Source: Spongiivirga citrea
Lineage (GTDB): Bacteria > Bacteroidota > Bacteroidia > Flavobacteriales > Flavobacteriaceae
Length of the DNA: 64,000 bases
Assembly (NCBI RefSeq): GCF_010671565.1
Contig: NZ_JAABOQ010000002.1
Location: forward strand, 558,001 to 622,000
Direction of reading: 5' to 3'
Both the position numbers and the translations under genes were made by a program. Below are positions 28,701 to 38,999 of this stretch, in pieces; the stretch's first letter is position 1, and each line of letters starts with the position of its first letter. A model generated the notes under the pieces. The model was not told the origin of the DNA and did not search any database. It saw only the letters and a program-made list of their open reading frames with translations.

Positions 28701-31700
28701 CTAACAATGGGGTCTATTCCCAGCGGAGCAACAGGTTATTGGCAAACCACCCCTAATGGAACACTTACAGCAAATTCGTCTCAATCTTTTAGTGTAACAT
28801 CTGGTACAGTTTACTACTTAAGAGCACGATATCCTAATTCCTGCTGGAGTCCTGCTGTTTCGGTTAGCTATACCATTGACAATAGCCCTATCTGGTACGC
28901 CGACACAGACAATGATGGTTTTGGAGATCCGAACAATACAAGTTCGGCTTGCACACAACCAACGGGCTATGTAAGCAATAATACCGATTGCAATGACAGC
29001 GATGCTACTATCAGCCCTAATACTATCTGGTATCTCGATGCTGATGGGGATGGCTACGCTGCTTCAACACAAACAGGTTGTACTAATCCGGGAGCAAACT
29101 ATACAACGACCGTATTACCAATTGGTGATTGTGATGATACCAATTCAAGTGTTTATCAAAACATAACCTGGTACGCAGATACCGATGGTGATGGTTTTGG
29201 AGATAGCAATAACACAACCGTAACTTGTACGCAGCCGGCAGGTTACGTTAATAATAATACAGATTGTGATGATACCAATGCTACGATTAACCCTAACAAA
29301 ATTTGGTATGCGGATACTGATGGTGATGGTTTTGGTGATGCTAATAATACGACTACTAATTGTACTCAACCTAATGGATACGTTGACAATGGTGATGACT
29401 TAGATGACACTAATGATCAGATAACCGATACTATTCCCAATACTTTTTATCAAGATAGCGATGGAGATGGTTTTGGTAATCCGAATCAGTCAATTAACCA
29501 AAGTACACAACCCGCAGGCTACGTAACGGATAATACGGATTGTGATGACACCAATACCAGCATCAATCCCAATACTATTTGGTATGCTGACACAGATGGT
29601 GACGGACTAGGAGATCCAGCTGTTTCTATAACACAATGTACTGCTCCAGCGGACTATGTTTTAGATAATACAGATCAATGTCCCACAATCAACTCCACAA
29701 CCAACGATTGTTCAACTAACCCACCAGTAGGTGGTTGTACTGCCGATGTTACGGCGTTCCCATATTCAGAAAGTTTTGAAACCGATTTAGGCGGATGGAC
29801 ACATGATGCTAATGATGATTTTGATTGGAGAAGAGATAGTGATGGAACTCCCTCAGGTAGTACCGGGCCGTCAAACGCTTCAGATGGAACCTTTTATATC
29901 TATACAGAAGTATCTAATCCTAATTTCCCAACAAAAACAAGCATCCTATATTCTCCCTGTTTTGATCTATCAAGCTTGAATACTGCGATGTTCAAGTTTG
30001 ATTATCATATGTATGGTATCGATATCGGGACAATTAAGTTAGAGATTTCTACTGATGATAGTGCTAGCTGGACAGAACTATGGTCGCTATCCGGAAATCA
30101 AGGTAATTCCTGGAAAAATCATACCATCGATTTAAGTACTTACGCTGGTCAATCTGTCAAACTTCGCTTTAATACCGTTTCAGGAACCAGTTATCGCGGA
30201 GATATCTCAATTGACAACATTGCCTTACTAGATCCTAACAACATTCCAAGCTGTACAGCGGAAGTAGCTAGTTTCCCATATAATCAGAGTTTTGAAAACA
30301 CCTTAGGTCTTTGGACTCAAGATCAACTAGATGATTTTGATTGGGCCTTAAGAACCGGTGGCACTCCCTCGAGCAATACTGGACCTGCAGGAGCTATTGA
30401 AGGTTCCTATTATGTATATGTAGAGGCCTCGAGCCCAAACTATCCCAGCAAATTAACAAATCTAGACTCCCCTTGCTTCGATTTTACAAATGCTAGTAGT
30501 GCTACCCTTACATTCTCTTATCAAATGACTGGAAATGCAACCGGGACATTTACCGTACTTGGTAGCACCAATAATGGTTTCTCATGGGAGTCACTATTAG
30601 AAATTACAGGTGATCAAGGAGCTGATTGGAAAACAGCTACAGTCGACATCACGGCTTTAGCTGGTGGTACTGCCAAAATTAGACTTACAGGTCTAACCAA
30701 TGGTTGGCAAGGAGATATTGCTGTAGATAAATTAAGTATTGATATTGAACAAGGCGTAGCCCAAACTCCTTATCAAACTCCAACTTTTAGCGACGAAAAT
30801 TATGTATTCACTCGTAACTACATGGTAGAAGCTAATTCTGAAAACGACATTCAAAACAATAGGGATGTGATTGAGTCGATTACCTATTTCGACGGTTTGG
30901 GCAGAGCAAAACAAAGTATTGGCATAAAAGCCTCCCCTACTCAAAAAGACATTATAACCCATATGGAATACGATCAATACGGTCGTATGCAAAAAGAATT
31001 TTTACCCCATATGGTTGATACAGGTGATTTAGGTAGTTTTAGAACAGGTGACCAAGCATTAGCAACACAAAGCTATTATCAAACGGCTTATCCAGATGAC
31101 TTTGCGGGTATCGCTAATCCCGCGGATGTAAATGCCTTTTCGCAAACACAATTTGAAGCATCACCCTTAAATAGACCTTTAAAACAGGCTGCTCCAGGTA
31201 AAGATTGGGCTTTGGGTAATGGCAATGAAATTGAGTTTGGTTATGATACCAATCTAGCGAATGAGGTACGACTATTTAAAGTCACGCTTTCTTCTGATTT
31301 TACTCCAGTCTTAGTAGGAAATGGCACTACCTATTACAGTGCAGGTGAGCTAAACAAAAACATTACGAGAGATGAAAATCATGATGGTTCTGCAACAAAA
31401 AACCATACTACCGAAGAATTTAAAGACAAACAAGGTAGAGTACTCGTAAAACGCACCTATGCAGACATTGATCTTAATGATGATGGTACTTTAGAACTAG
31501 AAGTCCCGCACGACACCTATTATGTATATGATGATTTTGGAAATCTAACCTATGTGCTACCTCCAAAAGTAGATACATCTAACGGAGTTCAAACAACTGA
31601 GCTAGATGAGCTTTGTTACCAATATAAATACGATTACCGAAACCGACTTATTGAAAAGAAAGTACCTAGCAAGGGCTGGGAATATATTGTGTACAATAAG

Positions 31701-34328
31701 CTGGATCAACCTATAATGACCCAAGATGCTAATATGCGCACTGAAAATTCTGGAGAGGCCGATGACAAATGGTTATTTACCAAGTATGATGTCTTTGGTA
31801 GGGTGGCTTATACGGGGATGTTAATTGATGGTAGCAATAGAAGTGTACTACAAACAAGTGCCAATAATGCTACTGCTGCCTACGAAATAAAAAATACTTC
31901 TGAAGCGAATGTGGGTAATACTAACTTATACTATAGTAATAATGCATACCCAACAGCAATAGGAGAAATTTACACGGTTAACTATTATGATAATTATAAT
32001 GTTGATCTAACTCCCTTTAATACTAATAATTTCCCTAACGGAATATTAAACCAAAATGTCAAAGGTCTACCAACCGTTTCGGCAGTACGCGTTTTAGATG
32101 TACCCGAAGCTAATGGCTGGATTTACACCCTAACGGCTTATGATGAAAAGGGAAGGGTAGTTTTTACAACTTCTAAAAATTTGTACCTCGATACGGAAGA
32201 CACCGTAACTATGGATCTTGACTTTACGGGCCGGGTTCTAAAAACAACCACTTCTCATAAAAAGGGTACCAATGCACAAATATTGACAGTTGACAACCTT
32301 AGCTATGACCATATGGGCCGTATGAGTAAACAAACACAGGAGTTAGCAGGTAAAACTGAGGTTATTGCCGAAAACACCTATGATAATTTAGGGTTATTGG
32401 TAAGCAAAGATATTGGCGGTGTAGAAGGCACTAACCGATTACAACAAGTAGATTATAGCTATAATGTAAGAGGGTGGTTAAGAGGCATTAATGATGTTAA
32501 TAATATAGGTGACGACCTCTTTAGTTTTGCTATTCACTATAATACTAGTCCCAATGCCCTATACAATGGCAATATTGCTGCAACACAGTGGCGTACCGCG
32601 AATGTAGATAGCAGTTTAAAACGTTATGACTATACCTATGACGCCCTGAATCGGATTAATAGTGCAACAGATAATACAGGTAGTTTTAACCTAAGTAATG
32701 TGACTTATGATAAAATGGGTAACATAAAAACCTTAAACCGTCAAGGTGCTATTGTTGAAACCCCAGTACTAGGTACACCTTCACATTTCGGTTCAATGGA
32801 CCAATTAGAATATGAGTATCAATCTAACAGTAATAAACTAAGTAAGGTAGTCGACCTAAGTAACTCGATTTACGGCTTTAAAGATGCTAGTAATACTGGT
32901 GATGACTACAGTTATGATGCGAATGGCAATTTAACTCTAGACCAAAATAAAGGGATTACTGGTATTGAATATAATCACCTTAATTTACCAACAAGAGTTA
33001 TAATTAATAATGCTGATCACAATGGCTATATCAATTATATCTATGATGCAACTGGTGGAAAACTGGAAAAATTAGTAGCGGAAGGCTTTAATTTTACAAC
33101 CACTAAATATGCTGGCAACTTTATTTATGAACGTACAGGAACAACAGATGAATTAAAATTCTTCTCACATCCCGAAGGATACATTGAACCAGAAACGAAT
33201 GGTATTTTTAATTATATTTACCAATATCGCGATCATCTTGGCAATAGTAGATTGAACTTTCAATACAATAAAGCGCTAGCTCAAATTGAAATTATTGAGG
33301 AGAATAATTATTATCCCTTTGGTCTTAAACACAGGGGGTACAACGATGTCATGTCTGCTAACGTGAATAGCGTTGCAAGTAAATTTGAGTTCCAAGGAGT
33401 TGAATTTGAAGAAGCTTTAGGCTTGAATCTTCACGAAATGGATTTTAGAAACTATGATCCAGCCTTAGGAAGATTTACGAGTATTGACCCAGTTACTCAT
33501 CATTCAATGTCGCCTTATGTAGCGTTTGATAATAATCCTATTTTTTGGGTTGACCCTAGTGGAGCTAATGCAACAGACCCAATTAAGGAAACAAATACTG
33601 TAATAAGCTCTAAAGTTGATGAACACAATGTAACTCATATTACTCAAACTAAGACTACAACAACGACAACGACAAATGATGATGGTAGTGTATCTGTTAC
33701 ATATTCATCAGGTTCAATTACTAATACGGTAGATGCTAATGGTAACGTGACGAATGGGACAACTCAAATCACAGTTACAGGGACTATAACAAAAGATGCC
33801 AATGGTAAAGTCTCTGTAGGCGATCCAACATCTACAATAAGTGATGTCAATGCTAACAGCAATTCTGCATTAGGCGAATGGACAGGTCTGGTAGCTAATT
33901 ATAACAAAAACAATAAAGGTGTTTATAATAAAGATAAGATTAATGAACTGTCAGAAAAAACAACAAATGCTACAAGAGTTGGTATTGCAGTCCTTTCCAT
34001 ATTTGGACCTTTAGATAATAAAGTAGCAAAGCTTCTTGAGAAAAAATTAGGAGATAAAGGCGCTTCTGCTATAGGCCTTGTTGGTGTTCCAACAAGTTTA
34101 GATGGGGTAACCCAATATGCAGGAGATGCCTTAAATAAGGCTATTGGAGAAAATAATGGATATATGATGATTTATGGAGTAGAACAGATTAGAAATGGCG
34201 TAACGCTTAAAAATATGAAGACACCTTCAAAACCTGAAAGCAGTAATAGAAAGAGTGTTGGTCCAACTTCATTCCAAGACTTGTTTAAAGTCTCTAAATG
34301 GAAAGAATGGTGGAATGGTGGTAATTAA
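25716..34328 (+). CDS. Giant Rhs polymorphic toxin with Ig-like repeats, TSP3-like and MAM-like domains; C-terminal effector unrecognised
   Basis: The protein has 2870 aa. The signal peptide is followed by about 13 Ig-like modules of roughly 79 residues (to about 1058), each with PPSG(V/T)TWYWQ, STG/NG and YYLR(G/A)R. Next come Asp-rich TSP3-like repeats (about 1059-1325, [12 protein letters not shown]) and two MAM/jelly-roll-like domains (about 1340-1510 and 1515-1675, each with FPY..SFE, DDFDW and DISIDNIAL-like ends). The Rhs shell starts with DUF6443 ([21 protein letters not shown]) and ends in the RHS core ([22 protein letters not shown], near 2616). The last 254 residues differ from the island 1 protein. 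They contain a Thr-rich stretch, then a helical region with hydrophobic segments ([28 protein letters not shown]) and a basic/Trp end. That part may be a membrane-active toxin; I do not recognise its family. Confidence 0.83.
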   Translation: MNLINSLKDKTSIVLFFLLLLSTLAAKAQISGPSTMTVGQQSTFSIPFGDPSISWSVNNTSRAQIISGNGSTSVQVRALSAGTFILQLQLSGGSSSKTVTVQSTPTPAKPSTPTLSIANCLATLSRSNPPSGVTWYWQTSSTGTSTSNQQQSFNPTSNGTYYLRGRANVTNGPWGPASNGVSVTIPTPPSTPATVSVSNQCGQSVLTRPNPPSGVTYYWQSSSSGTSTGNSSSSITRTSGSTYYLRGRNSSGCWSGARTVNYSINAIPNAPGQPTATNNCGSTTLTMGSGISGATLYWQTSANGTLTANSAQSFNVTSGTVYYLRARYPNSCWSPAVSVSYTVNQNPSTPPTPSVSYSGCNAVLSRANPPSGTTYYWQSSSTGTSTSNSATSITRSSGSQYWIRARSGNCWSTARRVTYTINRPATPTIADTDQYCGYTIIQRNNPPSGVTWYWQSSASGTNTSNSNTNSPQLTSGGSYYLRGRNNTTGCWGTTATINYTVNNVPPSPAQPTATNNCGSTTLTMGSIPSGATGYWQTSANGTLTANSAQSFNVTSGTVYYLRARYPNSCWSPAVSVSYTVNQNPSTPPTPSVSYSGCNAVLSRANPPSGTTYYWQSSSTGTSTSNSATSITRSSGSQYWIRARSGNCWSTARRVTYTINRPATPTIAGTDQYCGYTTITRNNPPSGVTWYWQSSSGGTSTANSASTSPQLTSGSTYYLKGRNNTTGCWGTAATINYTVNTAPSSPGQPTATNNCGSTTLTMGSIPSGATGYWQTSANGTLTANSAQSFNVTSGTVYYLRARYPNSCWSPAVSVSYTVNQNPSTPPTPSVSYSGCNAVLSRANPPSGTTYYWQSSSTGTSTSNSATSITRSSGSQYWIRARSGNCWGPSTRVTYNINRPATPTIADTDQYCGYTIIQRNNPPSGVTWYWQSSASGTNTSNSNTNSPQLTSGGSYYLRGRNNTTGCWGTTATINYTVNNVPPSPAQPTATNNCGSTTLTMGSIPSGATGYWQTTPNGTLTANSSQSFSVTSGTVYYLRARYPNSCWSPAVSVSYTIDNSPIWYADTDNDGFGDPNNTSSACTQPTGYVSNNTDCNDSDATISPNTIWYLDADGDGYAASTQTGCTNPGANYTTTVLPIGDCDDTNSSVYQNITWYADTDGDGFGDSNNTTVTCTQPAGYVNNNTDCDDTNATINPNKIWYADTDGDGFGDANNTTTNCTQPNGYVDNGDDLDDTNDQITDTIPNTFYQDSDGDGFGNPNQSINQSTQPAGYVTDNTDCDDTNTSINPNTIWYADTDGDGLGDPAVSITQCTAPADYVLDNTDQCPTINSTTNDCSTNPPVGGCTADVTAFPYSESFETDLGGWTHDANDDFDWRRDSDGTPSGSTGPSNASDGTFYIYTEVSNPNFPTKTSILYSPCFDLSSLNTAMFKFDYHMYGIDIGTIKLEISTDDSASWTELWSLSGNQGNSWKNHTIDLSTYAGQSVKLRFNTVSGTSYRGDISIDNIALLDPNNIPSCTAEVASFPYNQSFENTLGLWTQDQLDDFDWALRTGGTPSSNTGPAGAIEGSYYVYVEASSPNYPSKLTNLDSPCFDFTNASSATLTFSYQMTGNATGTFTVLGSTNNGFSWESLLEITGDQGADWKTATVDITALAGGTAKIRLTGLTNGWQGDIAVDKLSIDIEQGVAQTPYQTPTFSDENYVFTRNYMVEANSENDIQNNRDVIESITYFDGLGRAKQSIGIKASPTQKDIITHMEYDQYGRMQKEFLPHMVDTGDLGSFRTGDQALATQSYYQTAYPDDFAGIANPADVNAFSQTQFEASPLNRPLKQAAPGKDWALGNGNEIEFGYDTNLANEVRLFKVTLSSDFTPVLVGNGTTYYSAGELNKNITRDENHDGSATKNHTTEEFKDKQGRVLVKRTYADIDLNDDGTLELEVPHDTYYVYDDFGNLTYVLPPKVDTSNGVQTTELDELCYQYKYDYRNRLIEKKVPSKGWEYIVYNKLDQPIMTQDANMRTENSGEADDKWLFTKYDVFGRVAYTGMLIDGSNRSVLQTSANNATAAYEIKNTSEANVGNTNLYYSNNAYPTAIGEIYTVNYYDNYNVDLTPFNTNNFPNGILNQNVKGLPTVSAVRVLDVPEANGWIYTLTAYDEKGRVVFTTSKNLYLDTEDTVTMDLDFTGRVLKTTTSHKKGTNAQILTVDNLSYDHMGRMSKQTQELAGKTEVIAENTYDNLGLLVSKDIGGVEGTNRLQQVDYSYNVRGWLRGINDVNNIGDDLFSFAIHYNTSPNALYNGNIAATQWRTANVDSSLKRYDYTYDALNRINSATDNTGSFNLSNVTYDKMGNIKTLNRQGAIVETPVLGTPSHFGSMDQLEYEYQSNSNKLSKVVDLSNSIYGFKDASNTGDDYSYDANGNLTLDQNKGITGIEYNHLNLPTRVIINNADHNGYINYIYDATGGKLEKLVAEGFNFTTTKYAGNFIYERTGTTDELKFFSHPEGYIEPETNGIFNYIYQYRDHLGNSRLNFQYNKALAQIEIIEENNYYPFGLKHRGYNDVMSANVNSVASKFEFQGVEFEEALGLNLHEMDFRNYDPALGRFTSIDPVTHHSMSPYVAFDNNPIFWVDPSGANATDPIKETNTVISSKVDEHNVTHITQTKTTTTTTTNDDGSVSVTYSSGSITNTVDANGNVTNGTTQITVTGTITKDANGKVSVGDPTSTISDVNANSNSALGEWTGLVANYNKNNKGVYNKDKINELSEKTTNATRVGIAVLSIFGPLDNKVAKLLEKKLGDKGASAIGLVGVPTSLDGVTQYAGDALNKAIGENNGYMMIYGVEQIRNGVTLKNMKTPSKPESSNRKSVGPTSFQDLFKVSKWKEWWNGGN
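26541..28880 (+). repeat. Long 711-bp (237-aa) tandem coding repeat, three-plus copies
   Basis: The phrase GCAACTAATAATTGTGG occurs at 26541, 27252, 27963 and 28674, exactly 711 bp apart each time. Each period holds three different Ig-like modules. Long stretches are identical at DNA level between copies, whereas the modules inside a period are diverged. Amplification of the three-module unit is therefore recent. Confidence 0.93.
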
Positions 34329-34336
34329 ATTAAACA

Positions 34337-34522
34337 ATGGAATTAGTAAAACAAAACCCAATAATCTTTAGAGTGATAATACTTATTATCACTCTAATAA
34401 TATTATATTACAGATCGGATTTTATAATTAAATCATTAAAGCTGAATATAACCAAAAGACAATTATTGATCTTTGCTTTTGGATTATATCTTTTGATTGA
34501 CTTTATGTTGTCTTGGCTATGA
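34337..34522 (+). CDS. Small two-helix membrane protein, candidate immunity protein for Rhs toxin 2
   Basis: The protein has 61 aa and starts 8 nt after the stop of the Rhs gene. Two predicted membrane helices (FRVIILIITLIILYY and LLIFAFGLYLLIDFMLSWL) flank a basic loop (KSLKLNITKRQ). Its position matches the immunity gene of island 1, and a membrane-embedded antidote would suit a toxin acting at the inner membrane. No family is recognised. A small unrelated membrane protein remains possible. Confidence 0.6.
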   Translation: MELVKQNPIIFRVIILIITLIILYYRSDFIIKSLKLNITKRQLLIFAFGLYLLIDFMLSWL

Positions 34523-34861
34523 AAAAGAAAAGTATTAGGGAGATTACAATAAAAAAGTCTTTCCTGCTCTGAAGAGTGTAGCTCTGCGAATGTTTGTGAC
34601 TTCGCAGCCTAACTAAGCTTCATTAAATACCCACAATAATATTTCAGTTTGCTCCTAGAAGCAAAACATAGAAATTGAGCTATATGAAGAAACACGAAGT
34701 CGCAGACTTGGAATAGTAGCGGTATCACTTCTACTTCGCTATATTGAAAATGCAGATAATTCCAATCTTCTATCCTCCAATTACCCTAGAACTTTTCGCC
34801 TAAGCCCTTTGCATCCCCAGCACTTTTACTTACATTTAAAAAATATTCATCATTTGTATTT
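34523..34861. other. Intergenic region after Rhs island 2
   Basis: No gene is visible in these 339 bp. They hold the diverged downstream element at 34566-34628 and presumably the promoter of the secretion-like operon starting at 34862. AT-rich candidates such as CATTTGTATTTATG lie just before that start, but I cannot fix a -7 element. Confidence 0.5.
34566..34628. repeat. Rhs-island downstream element, copy 2
   Basis: It is related to 18446-18508. This copy contains an intact inverted repeat, CTGCGAA-TGTTTGTGAC-TTCGCAG (7-bp arms), which is decayed in copy 1. Both copies end in CATTAAAT and follow the last small gene of an Rhs island. Confidence 0.65.
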
Positions 34862-35593
34862 ATGAAGAGAAGAGAAATGCTTTTTTATACAATCCTAGCA
34901 ACATTTTTTGTCGCTACAACGAGCATTGCACAACAACAAAAATCTGCTCAAAATGCCATTTTTTTAGGAACTGTAGTACAACAAAAAGGCATGGTTTTTA
35001 ATAAAAGTATAGAAGCGAGTGCAGTCGTTAATTGGATTGAAAAACAGCCTTTGAGTGTTACCGTTACCGATTTCACTCAAAAAAGCTATGCATTGTACAA
35101 AAAGGCCATACGCGATCAAGGAAAAACGGTTTTTTTTGAATATCATGATTCTATAGCTGAAAAGCCCACCTATCTCACACTAAAATTGGCAGATAAGGTT
35201 GGTATTATTGAACAGTTAGAACAATCTCAAAATAAGAAGTTACTCCACTATATAGAAAATAGCGAGGATAATGAATTGGTCAATGAAGTGAACATATTAG
35301 TGCAACAACCCATGTATGACCAAATTGTATATGCTCAAAAAGTGTATTTACATACAACTAAAAATGGATTGTTAGCACTTCAACTACAAAACGGAAAAAC
35401 TACGCAATCGATAACTAGTAATCAATTTCAAGTATTTGGTTTTGAGACAGCTTGTCTATGTTGGAAATTAGGTGAGAGGGAGGATGTTATAGTGGTTGAT
35501 CTGGCTGCAAAATCTAGCAGTTGTCCCAAGGGAACAAAATCGCACCCAAGAAAACTAAAAAGAAAAAAAGAAGAACGTTACGATCGGTTTTAA
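34862..35593 (+). CDS. Secreted protein of unknown function, first gene of secretion/pilus-like operon
   Basis: The protein has 243 aa with a signal peptide (MLFYTILATFFVATTSIAQQ). The mature part is mixed alpha/beta, with a pair of cysteines (ACLCWK) and one more near a strongly basic tail (KLKRKKEERYDRF). I do not recognise a family. It lacks secretin features, so it is not a GspD/PilQ substitute. It begins a chain of seven genes spaced by a few bases or overlapping, the rest of which resemble type II secretion or type IV pilus components, so a periplasmic or envelope role with them is likely. Confidence 0.6.
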   Translation: MKRREMLFYTILATFFVATTSIAQQQKSAQNAIFLGTVVQQKGMVFNKSIEASAVVNWIEKQPLSVTVTDFTQKSYALYKKAIRDQGKTVFFEYHDSIAEKPTYLTLKLADKVGIIEQLEQSQNKKLLHYIENSEDNELVNEVNILVQQPMYDQIVYAQKVYLHTTKNGLLALQLQNGKTTQSITSNQFQVFGFETACLCWKLGEREDVIVVDLAAKSSSCPKGTKSHPRKLKRKKEERYDRF

Positions 35594-35596
35594 TTT

Positions 35597-36526
35597 ATGA
35601 AAGGTCCTTTAAAAATAGTTATAGGTTGTTTGTTACTTGTTGTAGGCTGTAAAGACATTTTAAATGTTGAAGATATCAGCGAAGCTCAAGTCAACTTAAT
35701 CGCACCAATTAATGGTACTAGCTTAGGCATTGACAATATAAATTTCTCTTGGGAAGGAGTGGAATTTGCGGAAGGGTATCGCCTTCAACTAATCACTCCG
35801 AATTTTGAAGCTCCATTACAGCTTGTTCAAGATACCTTAGTAAACGGTACAAATTTCACTTTGGCATTACCACCGGGGGAGTATTCATGGAAAGTGCGCG
35901 CAGAAAACAGCGCATTTGCTAGTGGTTTTTCAGAAACAAGACAATTGCAGGTTACTGATATTTCGTTTGCAAATAGAATTGTAACTTTAGTAAGTCCGTC
36001 AGATAACTTTAATACCAATACCGAAATGCAAACGCTTACTTGGCAAGAAGTACCTACGGCTATGGCTTATAATGTGCAAATACTTGATAATGCAAATACC
36101 TTAGTTAAAGAAGAAAGTGTTACTACAACATCCTTTAATAATACCTTTACAGAAGGGACTTTTAACTGGCAAGTACAAGCCATAAATGGCAGCGATACCA
36201 CCGCATTTAGCACCCATCAAATAATCATCGATCTAACAGTACCTAGCAAACCTGTTGCAACCCAACCAGCAGACGATAGTACAACCACTCAAACAGCAAT
36301 TACATTTGCCTGGACACGTATGGACGTTCCTGGAAGCACTGAACGAGACAGCGTATTTGTTTATAGCGATAATTTGCTACAAAATTTGGTAGTAAAAGAT
36401 GAAGGGACGGATAAAAGTTTTAGCGCAACGCTGGATCTTGGGCAGTTTTATTGGGTGGTGAAAGCCTACGATGATGCTGGTAACGAAAGTGAACAAAGTG
36501 ATACCATGAGCTTTACCATAAACTAG
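35597..36526 (+). CDS. Lipoprotein with fibronectin III-like domains
   Basis: The protein has 309 aa. A lipoprotein signal ends in LLLVVGC, placing the lipidated Cys at residue 18. Three beta-sandwich repeats follow, each about 95 residues and each with the fibronectin III-like pattern (I/V)xFxWxx(V/M)xxAxxYxLQ(I/V) and a late G-x-(F/Y)-x-W-x-V-(K/Q)-A strand (GEYSWKVRAEN, GTFNWQVQAIN, GQFYWVVKAYD). It is probably outer-membrane anchored and may bind sugar or protein. Its stop TAG overlaps the next GTG start by one base. Confidence 0.7.
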   Translation: MKGPLKIVIGCLLLVVGCKDILNVEDISEAQVNLIAPINGTSLGIDNINFSWEGVEFAEGYRLQLITPNFEAPLQLVQDTLVNGTNFTLALPPGEYSWKVRAENSAFASGFSETRQLQVTDISFANRIVTLVSPSDNFNTNTEMQTLTWQEVPTAMAYNVQILDNANTLVKEESVTTTSFNNTFTEGTFNWQVQAINGSDTTAFSTHQIIIDLTVPSKPVATQPADDSTTTQTAITFAWTRMDVPGSTERDSVFVYSDNLLQNLVVKDEGTDKSFSATLDLGQFYWVVKAYDDAGNESEQSDTMSFTIN

Positions 36527-36984
36527 TGAAAAAGAATACAAAGACATACGTTTTATTAGCTGTAGTAATACTCATTTGGGGATTGCTGCTTTATCGTATG
36601 TTTAGCTGGGGAGATGATGAGAATACCATTACTCAGAATAACAATGCCTTCGCCCAATTTAATCCTATCAAACCGACCGAGAAAGATACTTTTTCGATCA
36701 CTGTTCATGAAAGAGATCCTTTTTTAGGAACGATTGAAAAACCGAAAAGAAGAACAACTACAAGACCAAAACAAGTTGAAACAATCGTTTGGCCAACCAT
36801 TTCATACAAAGGACTTGTAGGCAGTAATACAGGATCAAATGCCATTTTTTTGGTGGACATTAATGGAACACAACACCTTATAAAAAAAGGAACAACCACG
36901 AACGAAATAACCCTGATTAGCGGTAATAAAGATCAAGTTGTCTTGCGGTTTAAAGGGAAACGCAAAACCTTTAAACGCACTTAA
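36526..36984 (+). CDS. GspC/PilP-like inner-membrane component
   Basis: The protein has 152 aa and starts with GTG at 36526, overlapping the upstream stop by one base; no nearby ATG would keep the membrane helix. A single N-terminal helix (YVLLAVVILIWGLLLYRMF) is followed by a linker and the motif RDPFLG, then a small beta domain (ISYKGLVGSN, AIFLVDINGTQHLIKKGTT). RDPF followed by a short beta domain is characteristic of PilP/GspC proteins, which link the inner-membrane platform to the secretin. Family membership is inferred from layout and this motif. Confidence 0.62.
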   Translation: MKKNTKTYVLLAVVILIWGLLLYRMFSWGDDENTITQNNNAFAQFNPIKPTEKDTFSITVHERDPFLGTIEKPKRRTTTRPKQVETIVWPTISYKGLVGSNTGSNAIFLVDINGTQHLIKKGTTTNEITLISGNKDQVVLRFKGKRKTFKRT

Positions 36985-38222
36985 TGAAAAGGGCGTTTTT
37001 CATAAAACTAAAAGCCGGGTCCCTACAATTCGTTTTATTTATTGGTGTGGTGATTGCCCTGTTACTACTTGCAGTGATTCTACTTACACAAACACAGCAT
37101 ACTTTTGAGAATAAAAAGGAACAACTTATATCCACTATTCAACAAACAAACGCGCTATTCAAATCAACTTCATTACCACAACAAGATATTGACAGCACAT
37201 TAAAGATATCTGACTCCAATTGGGGGCTTTTTAAGAAAAGAAGTGTTCGGAATTCGAGATTTGAAAAACGTGCATTAATAGGCAATTCACGTTCTAAAAC
37301 ATCGACCAAAGCCTTATTCGTCAAAGATGAAAATCGACCCTTGGTTTTAGTAGGCAATACTAAAATCGAAGGAAATGTTGCTATTTCAAAATCTGGATTA
37401 AAAGCTGGGAATATTGCTGGAGTTTCCTTCTATGGATCATCACTCGTAGATGGACAAGTTACTTCAAGTAAAACAGAACTTCCGTCTTTTGATTCCAACA
37501 CCAAAACCTATTTGAAATCGCTCTTGAGCCTCATGCCTTCAACTTTAGGTGCGATTGATGAGAATTATAAACCAGGTGGCTCACTTTCTAATTCATTTAA
37601 AAACGATACTAAAGTAATTTATAATGATGGGGCAATTGATCTGTACGACGGTCAACTAATTGGAAATATTATTCTTAAATCCGCCACTCGTATAACCATC
37701 ACAGCCAATGCTACTTTAAAAGATGTTATTATAGTGGCGCCTGTTATTGAAATTAAATCAGGCGTAACTGGCTATTTTCATGCGATTGCTTCAAAAGCAA
37801 TTGAAATGGGAACTAATTCTAATTTACAATATCCTTCTAGCCTTATACTCATTGATTCTGATAGAAGTGACGATAAAAATTTCAGACGTACAAATCACCA
37901 TCAAATAACAGTTGGTGAAAACAGCATTTTCAAAGGAAACTTAATGATGTTATCTGAAAACACCAATAGTAAGTTTGAACCTCAGATTATTATTGGCAAC
38001 AATAGCGCGATTCATGGAGAGGTTTACTGTGAAAAAAGCATTGAATTAAAAGGTAGTGTTTATGGAAGTGTATACGCAGGTAGTTTTATAGCCAAAGAAT
38101 CAGGGTCTACTTACCTAAATCATATCTATAACGGATCTATCCACGGAAATTCACTCCCAGATAATTATGCAGGGCTTCCATTTGAAAACAAGAATACTTC
38201 AGTTGCAAAATGGTTGTACTAA
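36984..38222 (+). CDS. Membrane-anchored beta-helix-like protein of the pilus-like operon
   Basis: The protein has 412 aa. The start overlaps the previous stop by one base. An N-terminal helix (FVLFIGVVIALLLLAVILL) is preceded by KLKAGSLQ and followed by a coiled stretch, as in PilX/GspK-type minor pilins, although the usual prepilin Glu5 pattern is not evident. The C-terminal half has bactofilin-like right-handed beta-helix phrases (NTKIEGNVAIS, GNLMMLSENT, AIHGEVYCEKSIELKGSVYGSVYAG). No exact family is assigned. It overlaps the next gene by 13 nt. Confidence 0.55.
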   Translation: MKRAFFIKLKAGSLQFVLFIGVVIALLLLAVILLTQTQHTFENKKEQLISTIQQTNALFKSTSLPQQDIDSTLKISDSNWGLFKKRSVRNSRFEKRALIGNSRSKTSTKALFVKDENRPLVLVGNTKIEGNVAISKSGLKAGNIAGVSFYGSSLVDGQVTSSKTELPSFDSNTKTYLKSLLSLMPSTLGAIDENYKPGGSLSNSFKNDTKVIYNDGAIDLYDGQLIGNIILKSATRITITANATLKDVIIVAPVIEIKSGVTGYFHAIASKAIEMGTNSNLQYPSSLILIDSDRSDDKNFRRTNHHQITVGENSIFKGNLMMLSENTNSKFEPQIIIGNNSAIHGEVYCEKSIELKGSVYGSVYAGSFIAKESGSTYLNHIYNGSIHGNSLPDNYAGLPFENKNTSVAKWLY

Positions 38223-38545
38223 AAAAAATAAAAGCTTCCACTTTGATGGAAACCTTAGTGGCAACAGTTTTAATTGTGGTGCTATTTATGATCGCTAGTT
38301 TGGTCCTAAATGGCATCGCAAGATCGAATGCAAAAAGGAATACTGTCGCCATTGAAAGCAGATTACAAAAACTAATTTATCTAGCTGAAAATGATAAAGT
38401 CTCTTTTCCATACACTGAAGTGTTTCAAAATTGGAATATTTCTGGGGAAACAACTATAAAAGATGAAATAGTAAACACTCAATTCATTGCAACGCATGGT
38501 ACTACAAAGAAGAGTTTAAGCAAACAATTGCAATATGCCAATTAA
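38210..38545 (+). CDS. Type IV pilin-like / pseudopilin protein
   Basis: The protein has 111 aa. The N-terminus has a basic leader (MVVLKKIKA) followed by STLMETLVATVLIVVLFMIASLVL, with Glu five residues into the likely mature form, matching prepilin peptidase substrates. It is short like minor pseudopilins. It overlaps both neighbours (13 nt upstream, 11 nt downstream), which indicates coupled translation. Confidence 0.68.
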   Translation: MVVLKKIKASTLMETLVATVLIVVLFMIASLVLNGIARSNAKRNTVAIESRLQKLIYLAENDKVSFPYTEVFQNWNISGETTIKDEIVNTQFIATHGTTKKSLSKQLQYAN

Positions 38546-38999
38546 AAAAGTAAAAGCGTTTACATTGAGTGAGCTGTTGGTGGTTTTAGGCATTACCACC
38601 ATTGTTGTAGCCATCGCCTATTTAGTTCTGGGATTGGTTCAAGGAAATATTTTTCGCTTGCAACAGAACTATAAAGACAGCACTCAAGTGCAACAATTGC
38701 AACAAGCGCTTTGGATCGATTTAAACACCTGTAATCAGGCAACCAATTCTAATATCGATGGCATAATTCGATTTAAGAATGAGCTGGATTCGGTTCAATA
38801 TGCGTTTTCCGATTCCTTACTTGTTCGTTATCCCGATACTTTTAAAATCAATATTGAAGAATTGAAGTTCTACTTTGACGGTACTGAAATTAAAAATGGA
38901 AATATCGATGCTATTGAAGTAGGTGTTTTAAATAATAGCGTACAACAATCATTGTTTATCTTTAAAGAGAATGATGCAGCTACTTATATGAATAATTAA
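38535..38999 (+). CDS. Prepilin-type N-terminal cleavage/methylation protein (pseudopilin)
   Basis: The protein has 154 aa with the classic prepilin signature: leader MPIKKVKA, then FTLSELLVVLGITTIVVAIAYLVL with Glu5 after the cleavage site. The rest is a small globular domain resembling GspJ/PilW-like minor pilins. The stop overlaps the next ATG (TAATGG at 38997-39002). It should be processed by a prepilin peptidase that is not encoded in this window. Confidence 0.8.
   Translation: MPIKKVKAFTLSELLVVLGITTIVVAIAYLVLGLVQGNIFRLQQNYKDSTQVQQLQQALWIDLNTCNQATNSNIDGIIRFKNELDSVQYAFSDSLLVRYPDTFKINIEELKFYFDGTEIKNGNIDAIEVGVLNNSVQQSLFIFKENDAATYMNN

Noticed and set aside
34862-35593. Secretin or pilotin identity for the first gene of the pilus-like operon
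   Set aside because: It is far too short for a secretin, has no secretin-domain pattern and no lipobox for a pilotin.
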